A stretch of 64,000 nt of DNA from the NCBI RefSeq assembly GCF_003352165.1, contig NZ_CP029176.1, forward strand, positions 2,604,001 through 2,668,000, given 5' to 3'. Position numbers and translations under genes: made by a program. Source of the DNA: Acidibrevibacterium fodinaquatile. Lineage in GTDB: Bacteria > Pseudomonadota > Alphaproteobacteria > Acetobacterales > Acetobacteraceae. Positions 24,297 to 35,148 of this stretch are shown here, piece after piece; the first letter of the stretch is position 1, and the number at the start of each line of letters is the position of its first letter. The notes under the pieces were generated by a model. It saw only the letters and a program-made list of their open reading frames with translations. It searched no databases and was not told where the DNA came from.

Positions 24297-25946
24297 TCAC
24301 ACCCGCAGCACGTGAATCTCGACCTGCGGGCGCTTTTGTAGCCTTCGTCCGAGCACCCGGCGCAACGCCGCCCGTGCGGCGTCAACGAGCGCTGTCTCAT
24401 CCTGGCGGAGACCGGGCGATAAATCGGCGAGCGTTGCCGCGAAGTCGTCAGCCAGGGTCAGCATCTCCTCGTCATCCGGCGCCAACAGGCCCGGCGCGCT
24501 GATCTGCGCCCGCCCGCGCAGCCGCCCGGCCTGATCGACGGCAAGACTGGCAACCACCACCCCGTCGCGCAGCATCTGTCGCCGCGCCGCCATGACGACG
24601 CCCGCGAGCGGCACCAAGCGCTTGCCATCGACCGCGAAACGGCCCACGGGAACGCTTTCGTTCACCGCCGGTTCGCCGGGGCCAAACGTGAGTACGTCAC
24701 CATCCTCGATCAGAATCGGCCGCGCCCCCATTTCGCGCGCGAGTTCGGCATGCGCCGTGAGATGCCGCCATTCGCCATGCACCGGCACCGCATAGCGCGG
24801 CCGCACCAAGCGATAGAGGCGGCGCAATTCATCGCGCGCCGGATGCCCCGAGACATGCACCATGTGATCGGCCTCGGTCATCACGCGCACCCCGCGGCGG
24901 ACGAGATTATCCTGCACCAGCCCGATCGCACGCTCATTGCCGGGGATCACACGGCTGGAAAACAGCACGGTATCGCCCTCGCCGAACGTGATGCGGGGAT
25001 GCGTATCGGCGGCGATCCGCGCCAGCGCCGAACGCGGCTCGCCCTGGCTGCCGGTGACCAGGAGGAGGAGATTGTCGTCGGGAATCTCCTCCGCCGCATC
25101 TTCGGACAGGAAGGGCGGCAGGGTCGCGAAATAGCCGCTCGCGCGCGCCGCGGCATCGAGGTTGCGCAGCGATCGGCCGACCAGCGCGACGCTCCTTCCC
25201 GCCGCCCGCGCCGCGAGTGCGACACTTTCGATGCGCGCAACGTTGGAGGCAAAACACGTGACGGCGATCCGTCCCGTCATGTCGCGGATGAGGGCGGCGA
25301 GATTGCGCCGCACCTCGGCCTCCGAGCCGGAATGGCCCTCGACCATCGCATTGGTCGAATCGCAAATCATCGCCAGCACGCCACGCTCGCCGAGCGCGGC
25401 GAGCGCCGCCTCGTCGGTTGGCGGGCCGACCAGCGGCGTCGGATCGAGCTTCCAGTCACCCGTGTGCAGGATCAACCCGGCCGGCGTTTCGATGGCCAGG
25501 GCCTGCGCCTCGGGAATGGAGTGCGCGACCGGGATCAGGCGCAGGCGAAACGGCGCGAGATCGATCTCGCCGCCGGGCGGCACGATATGGAGCGTGACCT
25601 CAGCGAGAAGCTGCGCCTCGGCGAGTTTGCGGCGCAGCATGGCGGCGGCGAAGGGTGTCGCGTAAACCGGGCAGCGCAGCCGCGGCCACAGATGCGCGAC
25701 CGCCCCGATATGGTCCTCATGCGCATGGGTGATGACGAGGCCGAGCAGGGCGGCGCGGCGCGCGGCAATGAAGCCGGGATCGGGCACCAGGATCTCCGCT
25801 TCCGGAACGGCCGGCCCGGCAAAGCCGATACCACAATCGACCGCGAGCCAGCGTTCCCGGCAGCGGTAGAGATTGAAATTCATACCAATCTCGCCGGTGC
25901 CGCCGAGCGGCACGAAGGCGAAATCGTCGTTTGAGGACTCCGTCAC
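24297..25946 (-). CDS. rnj: Ribonuclease J
   Basis: 549 residues. A metallo-beta-lactamase/beta-CASP ribonuclease with endonuclease and 5'-3' exonuclease activity, used in RNA maturation and decay where RNase E is absent or supplementary. The zinc site is ITHAHEDHIGAVAHLWP, followed by the beta-CASP block VSGHPARDELRRLYRLVRPRYAVPVHGEWRHL. The start MTESSNDDFAFVPLGGTGEIGMNFNLY is typical. It follows coaX by 33 bp on the same strand. Confidence 0.95.
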   Translation of the reverse strand: MTESSNDDFAFVPLGGTGEIGMNFNLYRCRERWLAVDCGIGFAGPAVPEAEILVPDPGFIAARRAALLGLVITHAHEDHIGAVAHLWPRLRCPVYATPFAAAMLRRKLAEAQLLAEVTLHIVPPGGEIDLAPFRLRLIPVAHSIPEAQALAIETPAGLILHTGDWKLDPTPLVGPPTDEAALAALGERGVLAMICDSTNAMVEGHSGSEAEVRRNLAALIRDMTGRIAVTCFASNVARIESVALAARAAGRSVALVGRSLRNLDAAARASGYFATLPPFLSEDAAEEIPDDNLLLLVTGSQGEPRSALARIAADTHPRITFGEGDTVLFSSRVIPGNERAIGLVQDNLVRRGVRVMTEADHMVHVSGHPARDELRRLYRLVRPRYAVPVHGEWRHLTAHAELAREMGARPILIEDGDVLTFGPGEPAVNESVPVGRFAVDGKRLVPLAGVVMAARRQMLRDGVVVASLAVDQAGRLRGRAQISAPGLLAPDDEEMLTLADDFAATLADLSPGLRQDETALVDAARAALRRVLGRRLQKRPQVEIHVLRV

Positions 25947-25979
25947 GTGGTTTCGTTACACTCCTTGATCATGGTTGCC

Positions 25980-26780
25980 TCAAATCACGCGCGACCGATC
26001 CTGGTCCCAGGGCGGCGCCGGGTTGCGCGATGCCAGCAGCCGCAGCCCCTCCAGGGTGAGATCGGGGTCGATGCGGGTAATCACCTCTGTGCCCTCGGCG
26101 AGCAACGGCGCGAGGCCGCCGGTCGCAATGACCTTGAGCGTGGTCGCAAGCTCTTTCTGGATGCGCGCGACCAACCCTTCCACCAGCCCGACATAACCCC
26201 AATAAATTCCTGATTGCATGGCCGGCACCGTCGATCGCCCGATCACCCCCTGCGGCCGGCCGATGCCGATGCGCGGCAGCCGCGCCGCTGCCTGATGCAA
26301 GGCCTCGATCGAGAGATTGATGCCAGGCGCGATCGCGCCGCCGATATAGGCGCCGTCGTGATCGACGACGTCAAAGGTGGTCGCGGTGCCGAAATCGATC
26401 ACCACCAGCGGGCCTTGATAGCGCTGATGTGCCGCCAGCGCGTTGACCAGCCGGTCCGCCCCGACTTCGGCGGGCTGATCGACACGGATCTCAAACCCCC
26501 AATCGAGATGCGAACGGGCGATCAGCGGCTCGACATTGAACCAGTCGCGGCACAGGCGACGCAGATGATAAAGCGCCGCCGGCACCACCGTGCCGATCAC
26601 CGCGGCATCGATGCCGGCGCGATCGATACCGGTATGGGCGAGCAAGGCCAGCAACCATACCGCGTATTGATCCGAGGTATATTGCGGGTCGGTCGCGATC
26701 CGCCAGGTGCCGCGCCAGCCAGCGCCGTCATGCACCGCGAACACGACATTGGTATTGCCGGCATCAATGACGAGCAGCAT
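25980..26780 (-). CDS. coaX: Type III pantothenate kinase
   Basis: 266 residues. Phosphorylates pantothenate, the first step of coenzyme A synthesis; the type III form is monovalent-cation dependent and insensitive to CoA. The start [18 protein letters not shown] is the ATP-binding strand. [38 protein letters not shown] is the signature region with the catalytic aspartate. ATG 26780 follows GGAGG; an upstream TTG at 26789 is less likely. It sits between birA and rnj on the minus strand. Confidence 0.95.
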   Translation of the reverse strand: MLLVIDAGNTNVVFAVHDGAGWRGTWRIATDPQYTSDQYAVWLLALLAHTGIDRAGIDAAVIGTVVPAALYHLRRLCRDWFNVEPLIARSHLDWGFEIRVDQPAEVGADRLVNALAAHQRYQGPLVVIDFGTATTFDVVDHDGAYIGGAIAPGINLSIEALHQAAARLPRIGIGRPQGVIGRSTVPAMQSGIYWGYVGLVEGLVARIQKELATTLKVIATGGLAPLLAEGTEVITRIDPDLTLEGLRLLASRNPAPPWDQDRSRVI

Positions 26781-26824
26781 GGCCTCCAATCCTTACCCCG
26801 CCGGTTGCGCGCGCCGCGCGGACG

Positions 26825-27604
26825 TTACGTCTGACCATCGGATCGGGTCGCGGCATCCAGCACGACTTCACCGGTCTGAAACTTCCGTATGCCGTCCTCG
26901 GTCGCTAGCAGCAATGCGCCGGCCTCGTCGAGCCCGGCGAAATAACCGTGACATCTCGCATCACCGCACGCGACCGACAACCCCGTCCCCGGCGGATGCG
27001 CGTACCCGAGCCATGCCTCTCGAAGACGCGCGAAGCCGCCCTGCTGCAACACCGCACGCCATGACGCGAGGCCGTCGAGAATCGCCGCGGCCAGGATTGC
27101 CGGCGCCGGCGGCGCCATCCGCTCGGCCAACGCCACCGTGCGGCGATCGGGAAGCGTCGGCGCCGCGACGAGATTGACGCCGAATCCGAACACCATCCAA
27201 TCGCTGCGCCCGGCGGCGTCGGTCGCGCTCTCGATCAGAATGCCGGCGAGCTTGGCCCCCGCCAGCGTCACGTCATTCGGCCATTTCAGCCGCAGCTCGG
27301 CCGCCAACGCCGGCGCGACCGAAGCCAGCGCGTCGAACAACGCAACGCCGGCGAGAAGCGCCCATTGCCCGGCGATGGCAAGCGGCGTCTGCGGGCGCAA
27401 AAGCACCGACAATGCGAGATTGCCCGGCGGCGACAGCCATACCCGCTGGCCACGCCCGCGCCCGCTCGTTTGCTGACCCGCCATCACCGCCAGCCCCTCA
27501 CTCTCGCCTGCCCGCGCGCGCGCGGCGCAGAGATCGGAGGTGGACGGCAGCTGCTCGTAGGTTTCGAGCCGCCACCCTCCGCCGCCCTCGCGGGCGGCAG
27601 CCAT
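26825..27604 (-). CDS. birA: Biotin--[acetyl-CoA-carboxylase] ligase, monofunctional
   Basis: 259 residues. Attaches biotin to the carboxyl carrier protein and related enzymes. The biotinyl-AMP site is GRGRGQRVWLSPPGNLALS, followed by LKWPNDVTLAGAKLAGILIE, with the C-terminal KFQTGEVVLD region. It lacks the DNA-binding helix-turn-helix of the bifunctional enterobacterial BirA, so it should not repress biotin genes. ATG 27604 lies just after the nuoN stop; a GTG at 27610 is also in frame and overlaps it. It is the first gene past the nuo operon. Confidence 0.92.
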   Translation of the reverse strand: MAAAREGGGGWRLETYEQLPSTSDLCAARARAGESEGLAVMAGQQTSGRGRGQRVWLSPPGNLALSVLLRPQTPLAIAGQWALLAGVALFDALASVAPALAAELRLKWPNDVTLAGAKLAGILIESATDAAGRSDWMVFGFGVNLVAAPTLPDRRTVALAERMAPPAPAILAAAILDGLASWRAVLQQGGFARLREAWLGYAHPPGTGLSVACGDARCHGYFAGLDEAGALLLATEDGIRKFQTGEVVLDAATRSDGQT

Positions 27605-27606
27605 AC

Positions 27607-29031
27607 TCACCCGAACAGCACTTTCGCCGCCGCCTCGGCCGCATTCAAGACCGGCGCCGGCAGAAGGAAGAAGAAAGCGGTAAAAATTCCGGTTGCCGCG
27701 GCGACCACCGAGAGCGACGGCGCCCGGCGGTCAAAAGCGAGGCCAGGCTCGTCGAAATACATCACTTTGATGATGCGGAGATAATAAAACGCGCCGACGA
27801 CACTGGTCAGCACACCAATGACGGCGAGCACCCAGAGCCCGCTTTGGACGGCCGCGAGAAAAACATAGAGCTTGCCGAAAAACCCTGAAAGCGGCGGAAT
27901 CCCGGCCATACTGAACATGAACACCGTCATCACCAAGGCCAGAGCCGGGTCGTTGCGGCCGAGACCGGCGAGATCGGCGATCGTCTCCACGGCCTTCCCG
28001 CCCCGTCGCATCGCCAAAATCACCGCAAACGTGCCGAGATTCATGAAGACGTAAACAACGAGATAAATGAGCACGCTGCGCAGGCCGGCGGCGCTGCCGC
28101 AGGCAATGCCGATCAGCACATACCCCATATGACCAATCGAGGAATACGCCATCAGGCGCTTGATGTTGGTCTGCCCGATCGCGGCCAGGGCGCCGAGAAT
28201 CATCGAGGCGATGGAGATGATCTCGATCAGGGTCTGCCATTGCCCGAGCGCGTGACCGAACGGACCCATCATCACCCGCGCGAACAACACCACCGCCGCG
28301 ACCTTCGGCGCGGTCGCGAAAAACGCCGTCACCGGGGTCGGCGCCCCTTCATAGACGTCTGGGGTCCACATGTGAAACGGCACCGCCGCAACCTTGAACG
28401 CAAGACCGGTTATGACAAAAACGATGCCAACGATCACCCCCGGCGAAACCGAAGTGGGATTGGCGAGCGCAAGCGCGATACCGCCGAAATCCATGCTGCC
28501 GGAAAAACCGTAGACCAAGGAAATCCCATAAAGCAGCAGCCCCGAGGCCAGCGCGCCGAGAACAAAATATTTCAGCCCCGCTTCCGCCGACCGCACATCA
28601 TCGCGCGCGAAGGCGGCGAGGACGTAAATCGACAGCGATTGTAATTCGAGCCCGAGATAAAGGCTCATCATGTTCCCGGCTGACACCATGATCGTCATGC
28701 CAAGGGTTGCGAACAAGACCAGAACCGGGAACTCGAACCGCGCAATATGCGCGCGCTCGTTGAAATCGAGCGACAGCAAAACAGCGAACGCCGCCGCCGC
28801 CAGGATCAGCAATTTGGCGAAAACACTGATGGGATCCGCGAGAAATTGCCCCTCATAGGCGGAACCAAGGGAACTACCGACGATCAGCACGCCGCACAGA
28901 ACAAACGCGGCAACGGTGAGCATGCTGCAAATCTGCGTCGCACCGCCAGGCTTGATGACACCAAGCAGCAGAATACCCAAGCCGCTCAGCGCCAGGACGA
29001 TCTCCGGAAGAGCGAGAAACCAGTTCATCAA
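27607..29031 (-). CDS. nuoN: NADH-quinone oxidoreductase subunit N
   Basis: 474 residues, fourteen predicted membrane segments. It is one of three antiporter-like subunits of the membrane arm of complex I and helps pump protons. The family block [26 protein letters not shown] is present, including the conserved lysine and histidine. It is the last of fourteen nuo genes; its end overlaps the birA GTG region and its start overlaps nuoM by four bases (TTG or ATG context at 29028-29031). Confidence 0.96.
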   Translation of the reverse strand: MMNWFLALPEIVLALSGLGILLLGVIKPGGATQICSMLTVAAFVLCGVLIVGSSLGSAYEGQFLADPISVFAKLLILAAAAFAVLLSLDFNERAHIARFEFPVLVLFATLGMTIMVSAGNMMSLYLGLELQSLSIYVLAAFARDDVRSAEAGLKYFVLGALASGLLLYGISLVYGFSGSMDFGGIALALANPTSVSPGVIVGIVFVITGLAFKVAAVPFHMWTPDVYEGAPTPVTAFFATAPKVAAVVLFARVMMGPFGHALGQWQTLIEIISIASMILGALAAIGQTNIKRLMAYSSIGHMGYVLIGIACGSAAGLRSVLIYLVVYVFMNLGTFAVILAMRRGGKAVETIADLAGLGRNDPALALVMTVFMFSMAGIPPLSGFFGKLYVFLAAVQSGLWVLAVIGVLTSVVGAFYYLRIIKVMYFDEPGLAFDRRAPSLSVVAAATGIFTAFFFLLPAPVLNAAEAAAKVLFG

Positions 29032-30602
29032 TGCACCATCGTTTGCGCGACAGGGACGACCAATGGCAGCGCGCGATGAGGCAGCGGACGCGCCGCGATC
29101 TGGCTGCTGCCCTCGATCGCGGCGCGATGCTGCACGACCATCGCATTCACCGAACTTTCAAAGAAGTGGGTGAAACTGGAAGGATAGACGCCCATCCATA
29201 ACGTCAACACGATAAGCGGCACGAACAGCGCGACCTCGCGTGGCGACAGATCGAGAATGGATTGCAGATCAGCGCGCGTAAGCCGGCCGAAAATCACCCG
29301 TCGATAAAGATAGAGCATGTAGCATGCGCCGAGGATCATGCCGCTACCGCCGAGCAGCGACAGCCAGAAATTGACCTTGAACGAGCCGAGCATGACCAGG
29401 ATCTCGCCGACGAACCCCGCCGTGCCAGGCAACCCGACACTGGCCAAGGTAAACAGCATAAAGGTCACGGCATAAGCCGGCATGCGCTCGGCAAGGCCGC
29501 CATAGCGCGCGATCTCGCGGGTATGCATGCGATCATAAATGACGCCAACGCAGAGAAACAACGCACCCGAGACGATACCGTGCGAGAGCATCTGAAACAG
29601 CGCGCCGTCGATCCCCTGAATGTTGAAGGTGAAGATGCCGATCGTTACCACCGCCATATGAGCGACCGAGGAATAGGCGATCAGTTTCTTCATGTCGGTC
29701 TGCGCCAACGCGACCAAGGAGGTATAGATCACCGCAACCACCGAGAGAGCGTAGATCAGCGGCGCGAAATAGGCGGACGCCTGCGGAAGCATCGGCACCG
29801 AAAAGCGTAGGAAACCATACGCCCCCATTTTGAGCAGGACGCCGGCGAGAATGACCGACCCCGCCGTCGGCGCTTCGACATGGGCATCCGGCAACCATGT
29901 ATGCACTGGCCACATCGGCACCTTCACCGCGAACGAGGCGAGGAAGGCGAGGAAAAGCCAATACTGCATATTGGTCGGGAATGCGGTGTGGAGCAGGACG
30001 GTGATGTCGGCCGTGCCAGCGCTGTACCACATTGCCAATAACGCGAGCAGCATCAACACCGAACCGGCAAGGGTATAGAGGAAAAATTTGAATGCTGAAT
30101 AAACCCGCCGCGGCCCTCCCCAGATGCCGATGATCAAATACATCGGGATGAGCACACCCTCGAAAAACATATAGAAAACGACAAAATCAAGCGCGCAGAA
30201 CGTGCCTACCATCATGGTCTCGAGAACCAGAAAAACCAGCATGTATTCGCGCACGTTCTTTTTCACCGCATCCCAACTCGAAAGGATGCAGATCGGCGTG
30301 AGCAGAGTCGACAGCAGAACGAAAAGGACGCTTATGCCATCAACGCCCATGCGGTATCCGACACCGAATTCGGGAAGCCAAGGAACGTTCTCGACGAACT
30401 GAAATCCGGCTTCGGAGGGGTCGAATTCGGACCATAAAAGTAAGCTCAAGGCAAAGACAATGAGACTGGTCCACAGCGCCGCCCAGCGGGCATTGGCTGC
30501 GACCAACGCTTCTTCACCGCGCAGCGAAAGAATGATCACACCACCGAGCAGTGGCAGCCAGGTGATCAGCGACAGCAGAGGAAATCCGGCCTGGTTCATC
30601 AT
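29028..30602 (-). CDS. nuoM: NADH-quinone oxidoreductase subunit M
   Basis: 524 residues with fourteen membrane segments. An antiporter-like proton pump subunit of complex I. The signature [31 protein letters not shown] holds the conserved lysine and glutamate region, and the N-terminal block [24 protein letters not shown] is typical of NuoM. It overlaps nuoN by four bases, and its start lies two bases after nuoL. Either of two adjacent ATGs (30602, 30599) may be the start. Confidence 0.97.
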   Translation of the reverse strand: MMNQAGFPLLSLITWLPLLGGVIILSLRGEEALVAANARWAALWTSLIVFALSLLLWSEFDPSEAGFQFVENVPWLPEFGVGYRMGVDGISVLFVLLSTLLTPICILSSWDAVKKNVREYMLVFLVLETMMVGTFCALDFVVFYMFFEGVLIPMYLIIGIWGGPRRVYSAFKFFLYTLAGSVLMLLALLAMWYSAGTADITVLLHTAFPTNMQYWLFLAFLASFAVKVPMWPVHTWLPDAHVEAPTAGSVILAGVLLKMGAYGFLRFSVPMLPQASAYFAPLIYALSVVAVIYTSLVALAQTDMKKLIAYSSVAHMAVVTIGIFTFNIQGIDGALFQMLSHGIVSGALFLCVGVIYDRMHTREIARYGGLAERMPAYAVTFMLFTLASVGLPGTAGFVGEILVMLGSFKVNFWLSLLGGSGMILGACYMLYLYRRVIFGRLTRADLQSILDLSPREVALFVPLIVLTLWMGVYPSSFTHFFESSVNAMVVQHRAAIEGSSQIAARPLPHRALPLVVPVAQTMVH

Positions 30603-30603
30603 C

Positions 30604-32535
30604 TCACCGAAAAATCAAAAAGATGGCAATCAGCAAAACAACGCCAACCAGCATGGAAAAAGCGTAGACGGCGATCGAGCCCGTCTGCAGCTTCACCGCT
30701 TGCTCAGAGAAATCCTCGGCCAGAGTGGCAACGCCATTGGGAACGCCGTCGATGATCGTCGCATCGCCGACCTGCCACAACAATCGCGCAACGGCGAACG
30801 CGGGCCGTACGAACACCAGATCATAGAGCTCGTCGAAATACCATTTGTTGAGCAGGAAGCGATAGAGCGGTGCGAACCGTGCCGCGAGACGTCCGGGCAG
30901 ATCGGTCGCGAACATATACATGTAATAGGCGAGCGCGATACCGAGCACCGCGCAAACACTCGGTGCGAGCGCTGCCCACACCGGAATATCCTCGAGCCGC
31001 GCCAACACGTGGTTGCCGGCGGCATTGGCGATACTGCCACGCCAGAACTCATGCCAGTCGGCGCCGATGAAAAGGTCACGCAGCGAGAAACCGGCGACCA
31101 ACGCGCCGATGGCGAGCACGACCAGCGGCAAGGTCATGACCAACGGGCTCTCATGCACATGCGCGACCACGTCACGATCGGCGCGGGACTTGCCGTGGAA
31201 CGTCATCAGCAACAACCGCCAGGAGTAAAAGGCGGTCAGAAATGCCGCCAGCACGCCGCAGACGAAGCCATAGATCGCCGACGGGCTGCCATTCGCGAAA
31301 GCCGCTTCCAAAATCGCGTCCTTCGAGAAATATCCGGCAAAAGGATAGATGCCGGCAAGTGCCAGGCTCCCTACCCACATCACCGCATAGGTCAGCGGAA
31401 TCTTCGTCCACAACCCGCCCATGCGCCGCATGTCCTGCTCGTCCGACATCGCGTGAATGACCGAACCGGCGCTGAGAAACAGCAACGCCTTAAAGAAAGC
31501 ATGCGTGATGAGGTGAAAAATCGACACCTGATAGGCACCGGCTCCGGCAGCCACGAACATATAACCGAGCTGCGAGCACGTCGAATACGCAATCACCCGC
31601 TTGATGTCGTTTTGAACACAACCAATGGTCGCCGCAAACAGCGCCGTGGTGCCGCCGACGACCGTGATGACACCGAGCGCGACAGGCGCGTGCTCGAGAA
31701 TCGGCGAGACACGGGCCATCAGAAAAACCCCGGCGGTCACCATCGTCGCTGCGTGGATCAAGGCGGAAACCGGCGTCGGTCCCTCCATCGCGTCCGGCAG
31801 CCAGACATGCAGCCCGATCTGCGCCGATTTCCCGGTGGCCCCGATAAACAGCAATATGCCGATCACCTCGAAAGCGCGGTCATTCGCCCCGAAAAGCGCG
31901 TAGGTGTCGTTGATGTGCTGTGGTACGGCGGCAAAAATGGTCGAAAACGAAATCGAGCCGAATAGAAAGAAAATCATCGCAATCCCAACGGCGAAGAAGA
32001 GATCACCGATGCGATTGACAACGAAGGCCTTGATCGCCGCGGCGCAAGCACTCGGCTTTTCGTACCAATAGCCGATCAGCAGATAGCTCGCGACGCCAAC
32101 CCCCTCCCAGCCAAAAAACAATTGCAACAAATTATTGGCTGTGACCAGCATCAACATGGCGAAGCTGAAGAACGAAAGATAACTGAAAAACCGCGCAACC
32201 GGCTTATGCTCGTGAGCCATGTAGCCGACGCTGTAGATGTGGATCAGGGTCGCAACAAAAGTGACCATCGCCACCATAACGGCGGACAAGGTATCGTAGC
32301 GCAGCGCCCACGAGACATGAAACGACCCGGCCGACAGCCATTCACCCAGTGTTACCTCACCACGCGGCGCCCCACCCCACACCAGCTGGACGAACGCGGT
32401 CTCCCCGCAAATGGTCGCAAGCACCATGCACGCGATCGTAACCGCCATGGCGGCCTTATCGCCGATGACGCGGCCCAACAGACCGGCGACAGCGGAGCCA
32501 AAAAGAGGCGCGAGAACAGCAATGGCGTAAATCAT
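30604..32535 (-). CDS. nuoL: NADH-quinone oxidoreductase subunit L
   Basis: 643 residues, about sixteen membrane segments with the long lateral helix near the C-terminus. The pump signature [37 protein letters not shown] carries the key lysine, and the N-terminal block is [33 protein letters not shown]. Distal proton-pumping subunit of complex I. It follows nuoK by two bases. Confidence 0.97.
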   Translation of the reverse strand: MIYAIAVLAPLFGSAVAGLLGRVIGDKAAMAVTIACMVLATICGETAFVQLVWGGAPRGEVTLGEWLSAGSFHVSWALRYDTLSAVMVAMVTFVATLIHIYSVGYMAHEHKPVARFFSYLSFFSFAMLMLVTANNLLQLFFGWEGVGVASYLLIGYWYEKPSACAAAIKAFVVNRIGDLFFAVGIAMIFFLFGSISFSTIFAAVPQHINDTYALFGANDRAFEVIGILLFIGATGKSAQIGLHVWLPDAMEGPTPVSALIHAATMVTAGVFLMARVSPILEHAPVALGVITVVGGTTALFAATIGCVQNDIKRVIAYSTCSQLGYMFVAAGAGAYQVSIFHLITHAFFKALLFLSAGSVIHAMSDEQDMRRMGGLWTKIPLTYAVMWVGSLALAGIYPFAGYFSKDAILEAAFANGSPSAIYGFVCGVLAAFLTAFYSWRLLLMTFHGKSRADRDVVAHVHESPLVMTLPLVVLAIGALVAGFSLRDLFIGADWHEFWRGSIANAAGNHVLARLEDIPVWAALAPSVCAVLGIALAYYMYMFATDLPGRLAARFAPLYRFLLNKWYFDELYDLVFVRPAFAVARLLWQVGDATIIDGVPNGVATLAEDFSEQAVKLQTGSIAVYAFSMLVGVVLLIAIFLIFR

Positions 32536-32537
32536 TC

Positions 32538-32843
32538 TCAGCCCCTCATCAGATTGACGTCCTCGACCTCGATCGAGCCGCGATTGCGGAAATAGATGAC
32601 AACGATGGCAAGCCCGATCGCAGCCTCGGCCGCCGCGACGGTGAGCACGAACATCGCGAAAACCTGACCGACGAGATCGCCAAGCGCCGCCGAGAAAGCA
32701 ACCAGATTGATGTTCACCGCGAGCAGAATCAGTTCAATCGACATCAGGATGATAATGATGTTCTTCCGATTGAGAAAAATCCCAAACACTCCGAGAACCA
32801 GTAAAATCGCCGAAACCACCAGGTAATGTCCAAGGCCGATCAT
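32538..32843 (-). CDS. nuoK: NADH-quinone oxidoreductase subunit K
   Basis: 101 residues with three membrane helices. It carries the conserved glutamates of the family: [17 protein letters not shown] in helix 2 and [21 protein letters not shown] at helix 3. It forms part of the proton path near the junction with the hydrophilic arm. Starts six bases after nuoJ. Confidence 0.96.
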   Translation of the reverse strand: MIGLGHYLVVSAILLVLGVFGIFLNRKNIIIILMSIELILLAVNINLVAFSAALGDLVGQVFAMFVLTVAAAEAAIGLAIVVIYFRNRGSIEVEDVNLMRG

Positions 32844-32849
32844 CGTCTT

Positions 32850-33548
32850 TCAATGCCCCTCGTCATGATGAACAGCACCGTGATGGGTGGCCGACATGTC
32901 CGGCGCCACGGGCTCAGGCAATGGACGCCGGAAACTCTCCGGCGGCGTTGCAGCATTGAGCGCCATCGGCACCATCTCCAGGGATAGCGCTGCGCTCCGC
33001 GCAACCTGGCGCGCGATGACCTGGCGCCGGGAAATGCTGCGATCACGTAGCGTGAGCACGATAGCGCCGATCATCGCCACCAGCAGCACCAGCCCTGCCA
33101 ATTGAAACAGCAGGACATTGTGGGTATAGAGCACATCCCCCAGCGCTGCGGTATTTTGGACTTTGGCAATCATCGGCGCCGCGCGAAGGGTCGACATGGT
33201 CGGCGCAAAATGCCATGTCCCGAGCACCAATAGCAATTCGATGAACAAAACCAGACCAACCATCGCACCAATGGGTGCGTAACGCTGAACCCCTTCGCGC
33301 AGCTCAACGAAATTCACGTCGAGCATCATGACGACGAACAGAAACAAAACGGCGACGGCGCCGACATAGACGATGACCAAAATCATCGCCAAAAACTCCG
33401 CGCCATCGAGCAAAAATAGCCCGGCCGCGTTGAAGAAGGCGAGAATCAAGAAAAGAACCGAATGCACCGGGTTGCGCGCGCTCACCACCAACGCCGCAGA
33501 GGCAAGCAAAATCACGGCAAACACATAAAAGGCGATCATCGTGATCAT
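32850..33548 (-). CDS. nuoJ: NADH-quinone oxidoreductase subunit J
   Basis: 232 residues with five membrane segments in the first 170. The block HSVLFLILAFFNAAGLFLLDGAEFLAMILVIVYVGAVAVLFLFVVMMLD is the NuoJ signature near the quinone cavity. The last 60 residues (DRSISRRQVIARQVARSAALSLEMV...) form a soluble tail ending in a His-rich patch (THHGAVHHDEGH). The two ATGs at 33548 and 33539 are both possible; the first is used here. It lies 36 bp after nuoI. Confidence 0.94.
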   Translation of the reverse strand: MITMIAFYVFAVILLASAALVVSARNPVHSVLFLILAFFNAAGLFLLDGAEFLAMILVIVYVGAVAVLFLFVVMMLDVNFVELREGVQRYAPIGAMVGLVLFIELLLVLGTWHFAPTMSTLRAAPMIAKVQNTAALGDVLYTHNVLLFQLAGLVLLVAMIGAIVLTLRDRSISRRQVIARQVARSAALSLEMVPMALNAATPPESFRRPLPEPVAPDMSATHHGAVHHDEGH

Positions 33549-33584
33549 GATGCCGGAGGTCTCCGCCCAATCATCTCGTTTCGT

Positions 33585-34073
33585 TCAGCGATACGGCGCA
33601 TCGCGTTCAATCCGCTTGGCGATTTCGCTTTCCCAGCGATCGCCATTCGCAAGCAGACGATCCTTATTGTACATCAGCTCTTCACGCGTCTCTGTCGCGA
33701 ATTCGAAATTCGGGCCTTCAACAATCGCATCGACCGGGCAAGCCTCCTCGCAAAGGCCGCAATAGATGCACTTCGTCATATCTATGTCATAGCGCGTCGT
33801 GCGCCGGGAGCCATCAGCACGCGGTTCGGCCTCGATAGTGATCGCCTGCGCCGGGCAGATCGCTTCACAGAGCTTGCATGCGATACAACGTTCTTCGCCA
33901 TTCGGGTAGCGGCGGAGCGCATGCTCGCCCTTGAAACGCGGGCTGATCGGATTTTTCTCGTAGGGATAATTAAGCGTCGCCTTCGGTTTGAAGAAATAGC
34001 GCAGCGTGAGACCGAGCCCGACCAGGATGTCACCGAGAAAAAATCCCCGCGCGGTGCGTTGCAAAAATGCCAT
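33585..34073 (-). CDS. nuoI: NADH-quinone oxidoreductase subunit I
   Basis: 162 residues. It carries the two [4Fe-4S] clusters N6a and N6b: [16 protein letters not shown] and [16 protein letters not shown], with the [17 protein letters not shown] lead typical of the family. It passes electrons from NuoG to NuoB. The C-terminal [13 protein letters not shown] is well kept in alphaproteobacteria and mitochondria. It follows nuoH by 50 bp. Confidence 0.97.
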   Translation of the reverse strand: MAFLQRTARGFFLGDILVGLGLTLRYFFKPKATLNYPYEKNPISPRFKGEHALRRYPNGEERCIACKLCEAICPAQAITIEAEPRADGSRRTTRYDIDMTKCIYCGLCEEACPVDAIVEGPNFEFATETREELMYNKDRLLANGDRWESEIAKRIERDAPYR

Positions 34074-34123
34074 AGCTTAGTGTCCCTTCCGGCCCTGGCG
34101 CACGAAACCACGCATGTTCGCCA

Positions 34124-35143
34124 TCACGCCGCTCCCTGCGGTAGCCAGCCCATCGCCATCAAAAACCCCGCAGTCAGAACCAGCCAAAACAGCGACAATG
34201 GCAAGAATACTTTCCATCCGAGGCGCATGAGTTGGTCGTAACGATAGCGAGGAAACGTACCGCGCACCCAAATGAACACGAACATGCACAGCAGTATCTT
34301 GAGAATGAACCAGATCGGTCCCGGCAGCCACGTGAACGGCGCGATCCCGAACGGCGCCAGCCAGCCACCGAGGAACAGGATCGAGGTCATCGCGCTCATC
34401 AAAAACATGTTCGCATATTCGCCAAGGAAAAACAGGGCAAACGCCATGGCGCTGTATTCAACGAAAAACCCAGCGACGATCTCGCTTTCCCCCTCCGGCA
34501 GATCGAACGGCGAGCGATTGGTTTCGGCAAGCCCCGATATGAAAAAAACAACAAACATCGGCAGCAGCGGAATACAAAACCAGACATGCCGCTGCGCCAG
34601 AACAATGTCGTTTAGATTGAGGCTGCCAACGCAAAGCAGAACCGAAACCATGACAAAGCCGATGGAAACCTCATAGCTCACCATTTGCGCTGCCGAACGC
34701 AAGGCGCCGAGAAAGGCATATTTCGAATTGCTCGCCCAGCCGGCGATGATGATGCCATAGACGCCGAGCGAGCTGATCGCGAAAAGATAAAGTACACCGA
34801 CATTGATCTTGGCGACCGCCCAACCATCATTGACCGGGATCACCGCCCAAGCGATCATCGCAAGTGTAAAAGTGATCATCGGGGCGAGCAGGAATAAAAC
34901 CCGATTAGCGCCCGCCGGGATGATGGTTTCCTTCATCAGCATTTTGCCGGCATCGGCAAAAGCCTGCAAAAGCCCGAACCAGCCAACGACATTCGGCCCC
35001 TTGCGGAGTTGGATCGCCGCGAGAATTTTGCGCTCGGCATAGGTCGCATAAGCGACGCCGATCAGCAGCGGCACCAATATCGCCAGGGCCTCCAGCACCA
35101 GCAGGATCAGGACGCCGAGGGGTGTTGCAAAAAAAGCCGCCAT
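34124..35143 (-). CDS. nuoH: NADH-quinone oxidoreductase subunit H
   Basis: 339 residues with eight membrane helices. It forms the quinone-binding junction of complex [43 protein letters not shown] and [29 protein letters not shown] are all present. ATG 35143 is used because it is eight bases from the nuoG stop; the frame is open to 35194 inside nuoG. Confidence 0.97.
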   Translation of the reverse strand: MAAFFATPLGVLILLVLEALAILVPLLIGVAYATYAERKILAAIQLRKGPNVVGWFGLLQAFADAGKMLMKETIIPAGANRVLFLLAPMITFTLAMIAWAVIPVNDGWAVAKINVGVLYLFAISSLGVYGIIIAGWASNSKYAFLGALRSAAQMVSYEVSIGFVMVSVLLCVGSLNLNDIVLAQRHVWFCIPLLPMFVVFFISGLAETNRSPFDLPEGESEIVAGFFVEYSAMAFALFFLGEYANMFLMSAMTSILFLGGWLAPFGIAPFTWLPGPIWFILKILLCMFVFIWVRGTFPRYRYDQLMRLGWKVFLPLSLFWLVLTAGFLMAMGWLPQGAA

Positions 35144-35148
35144 CACAC

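Noticed and set aside
24061-24315. 84-codon plus-strand frame
   Set aside because: Antisense to DUF1467, which is a recognisable family with a conserved start.
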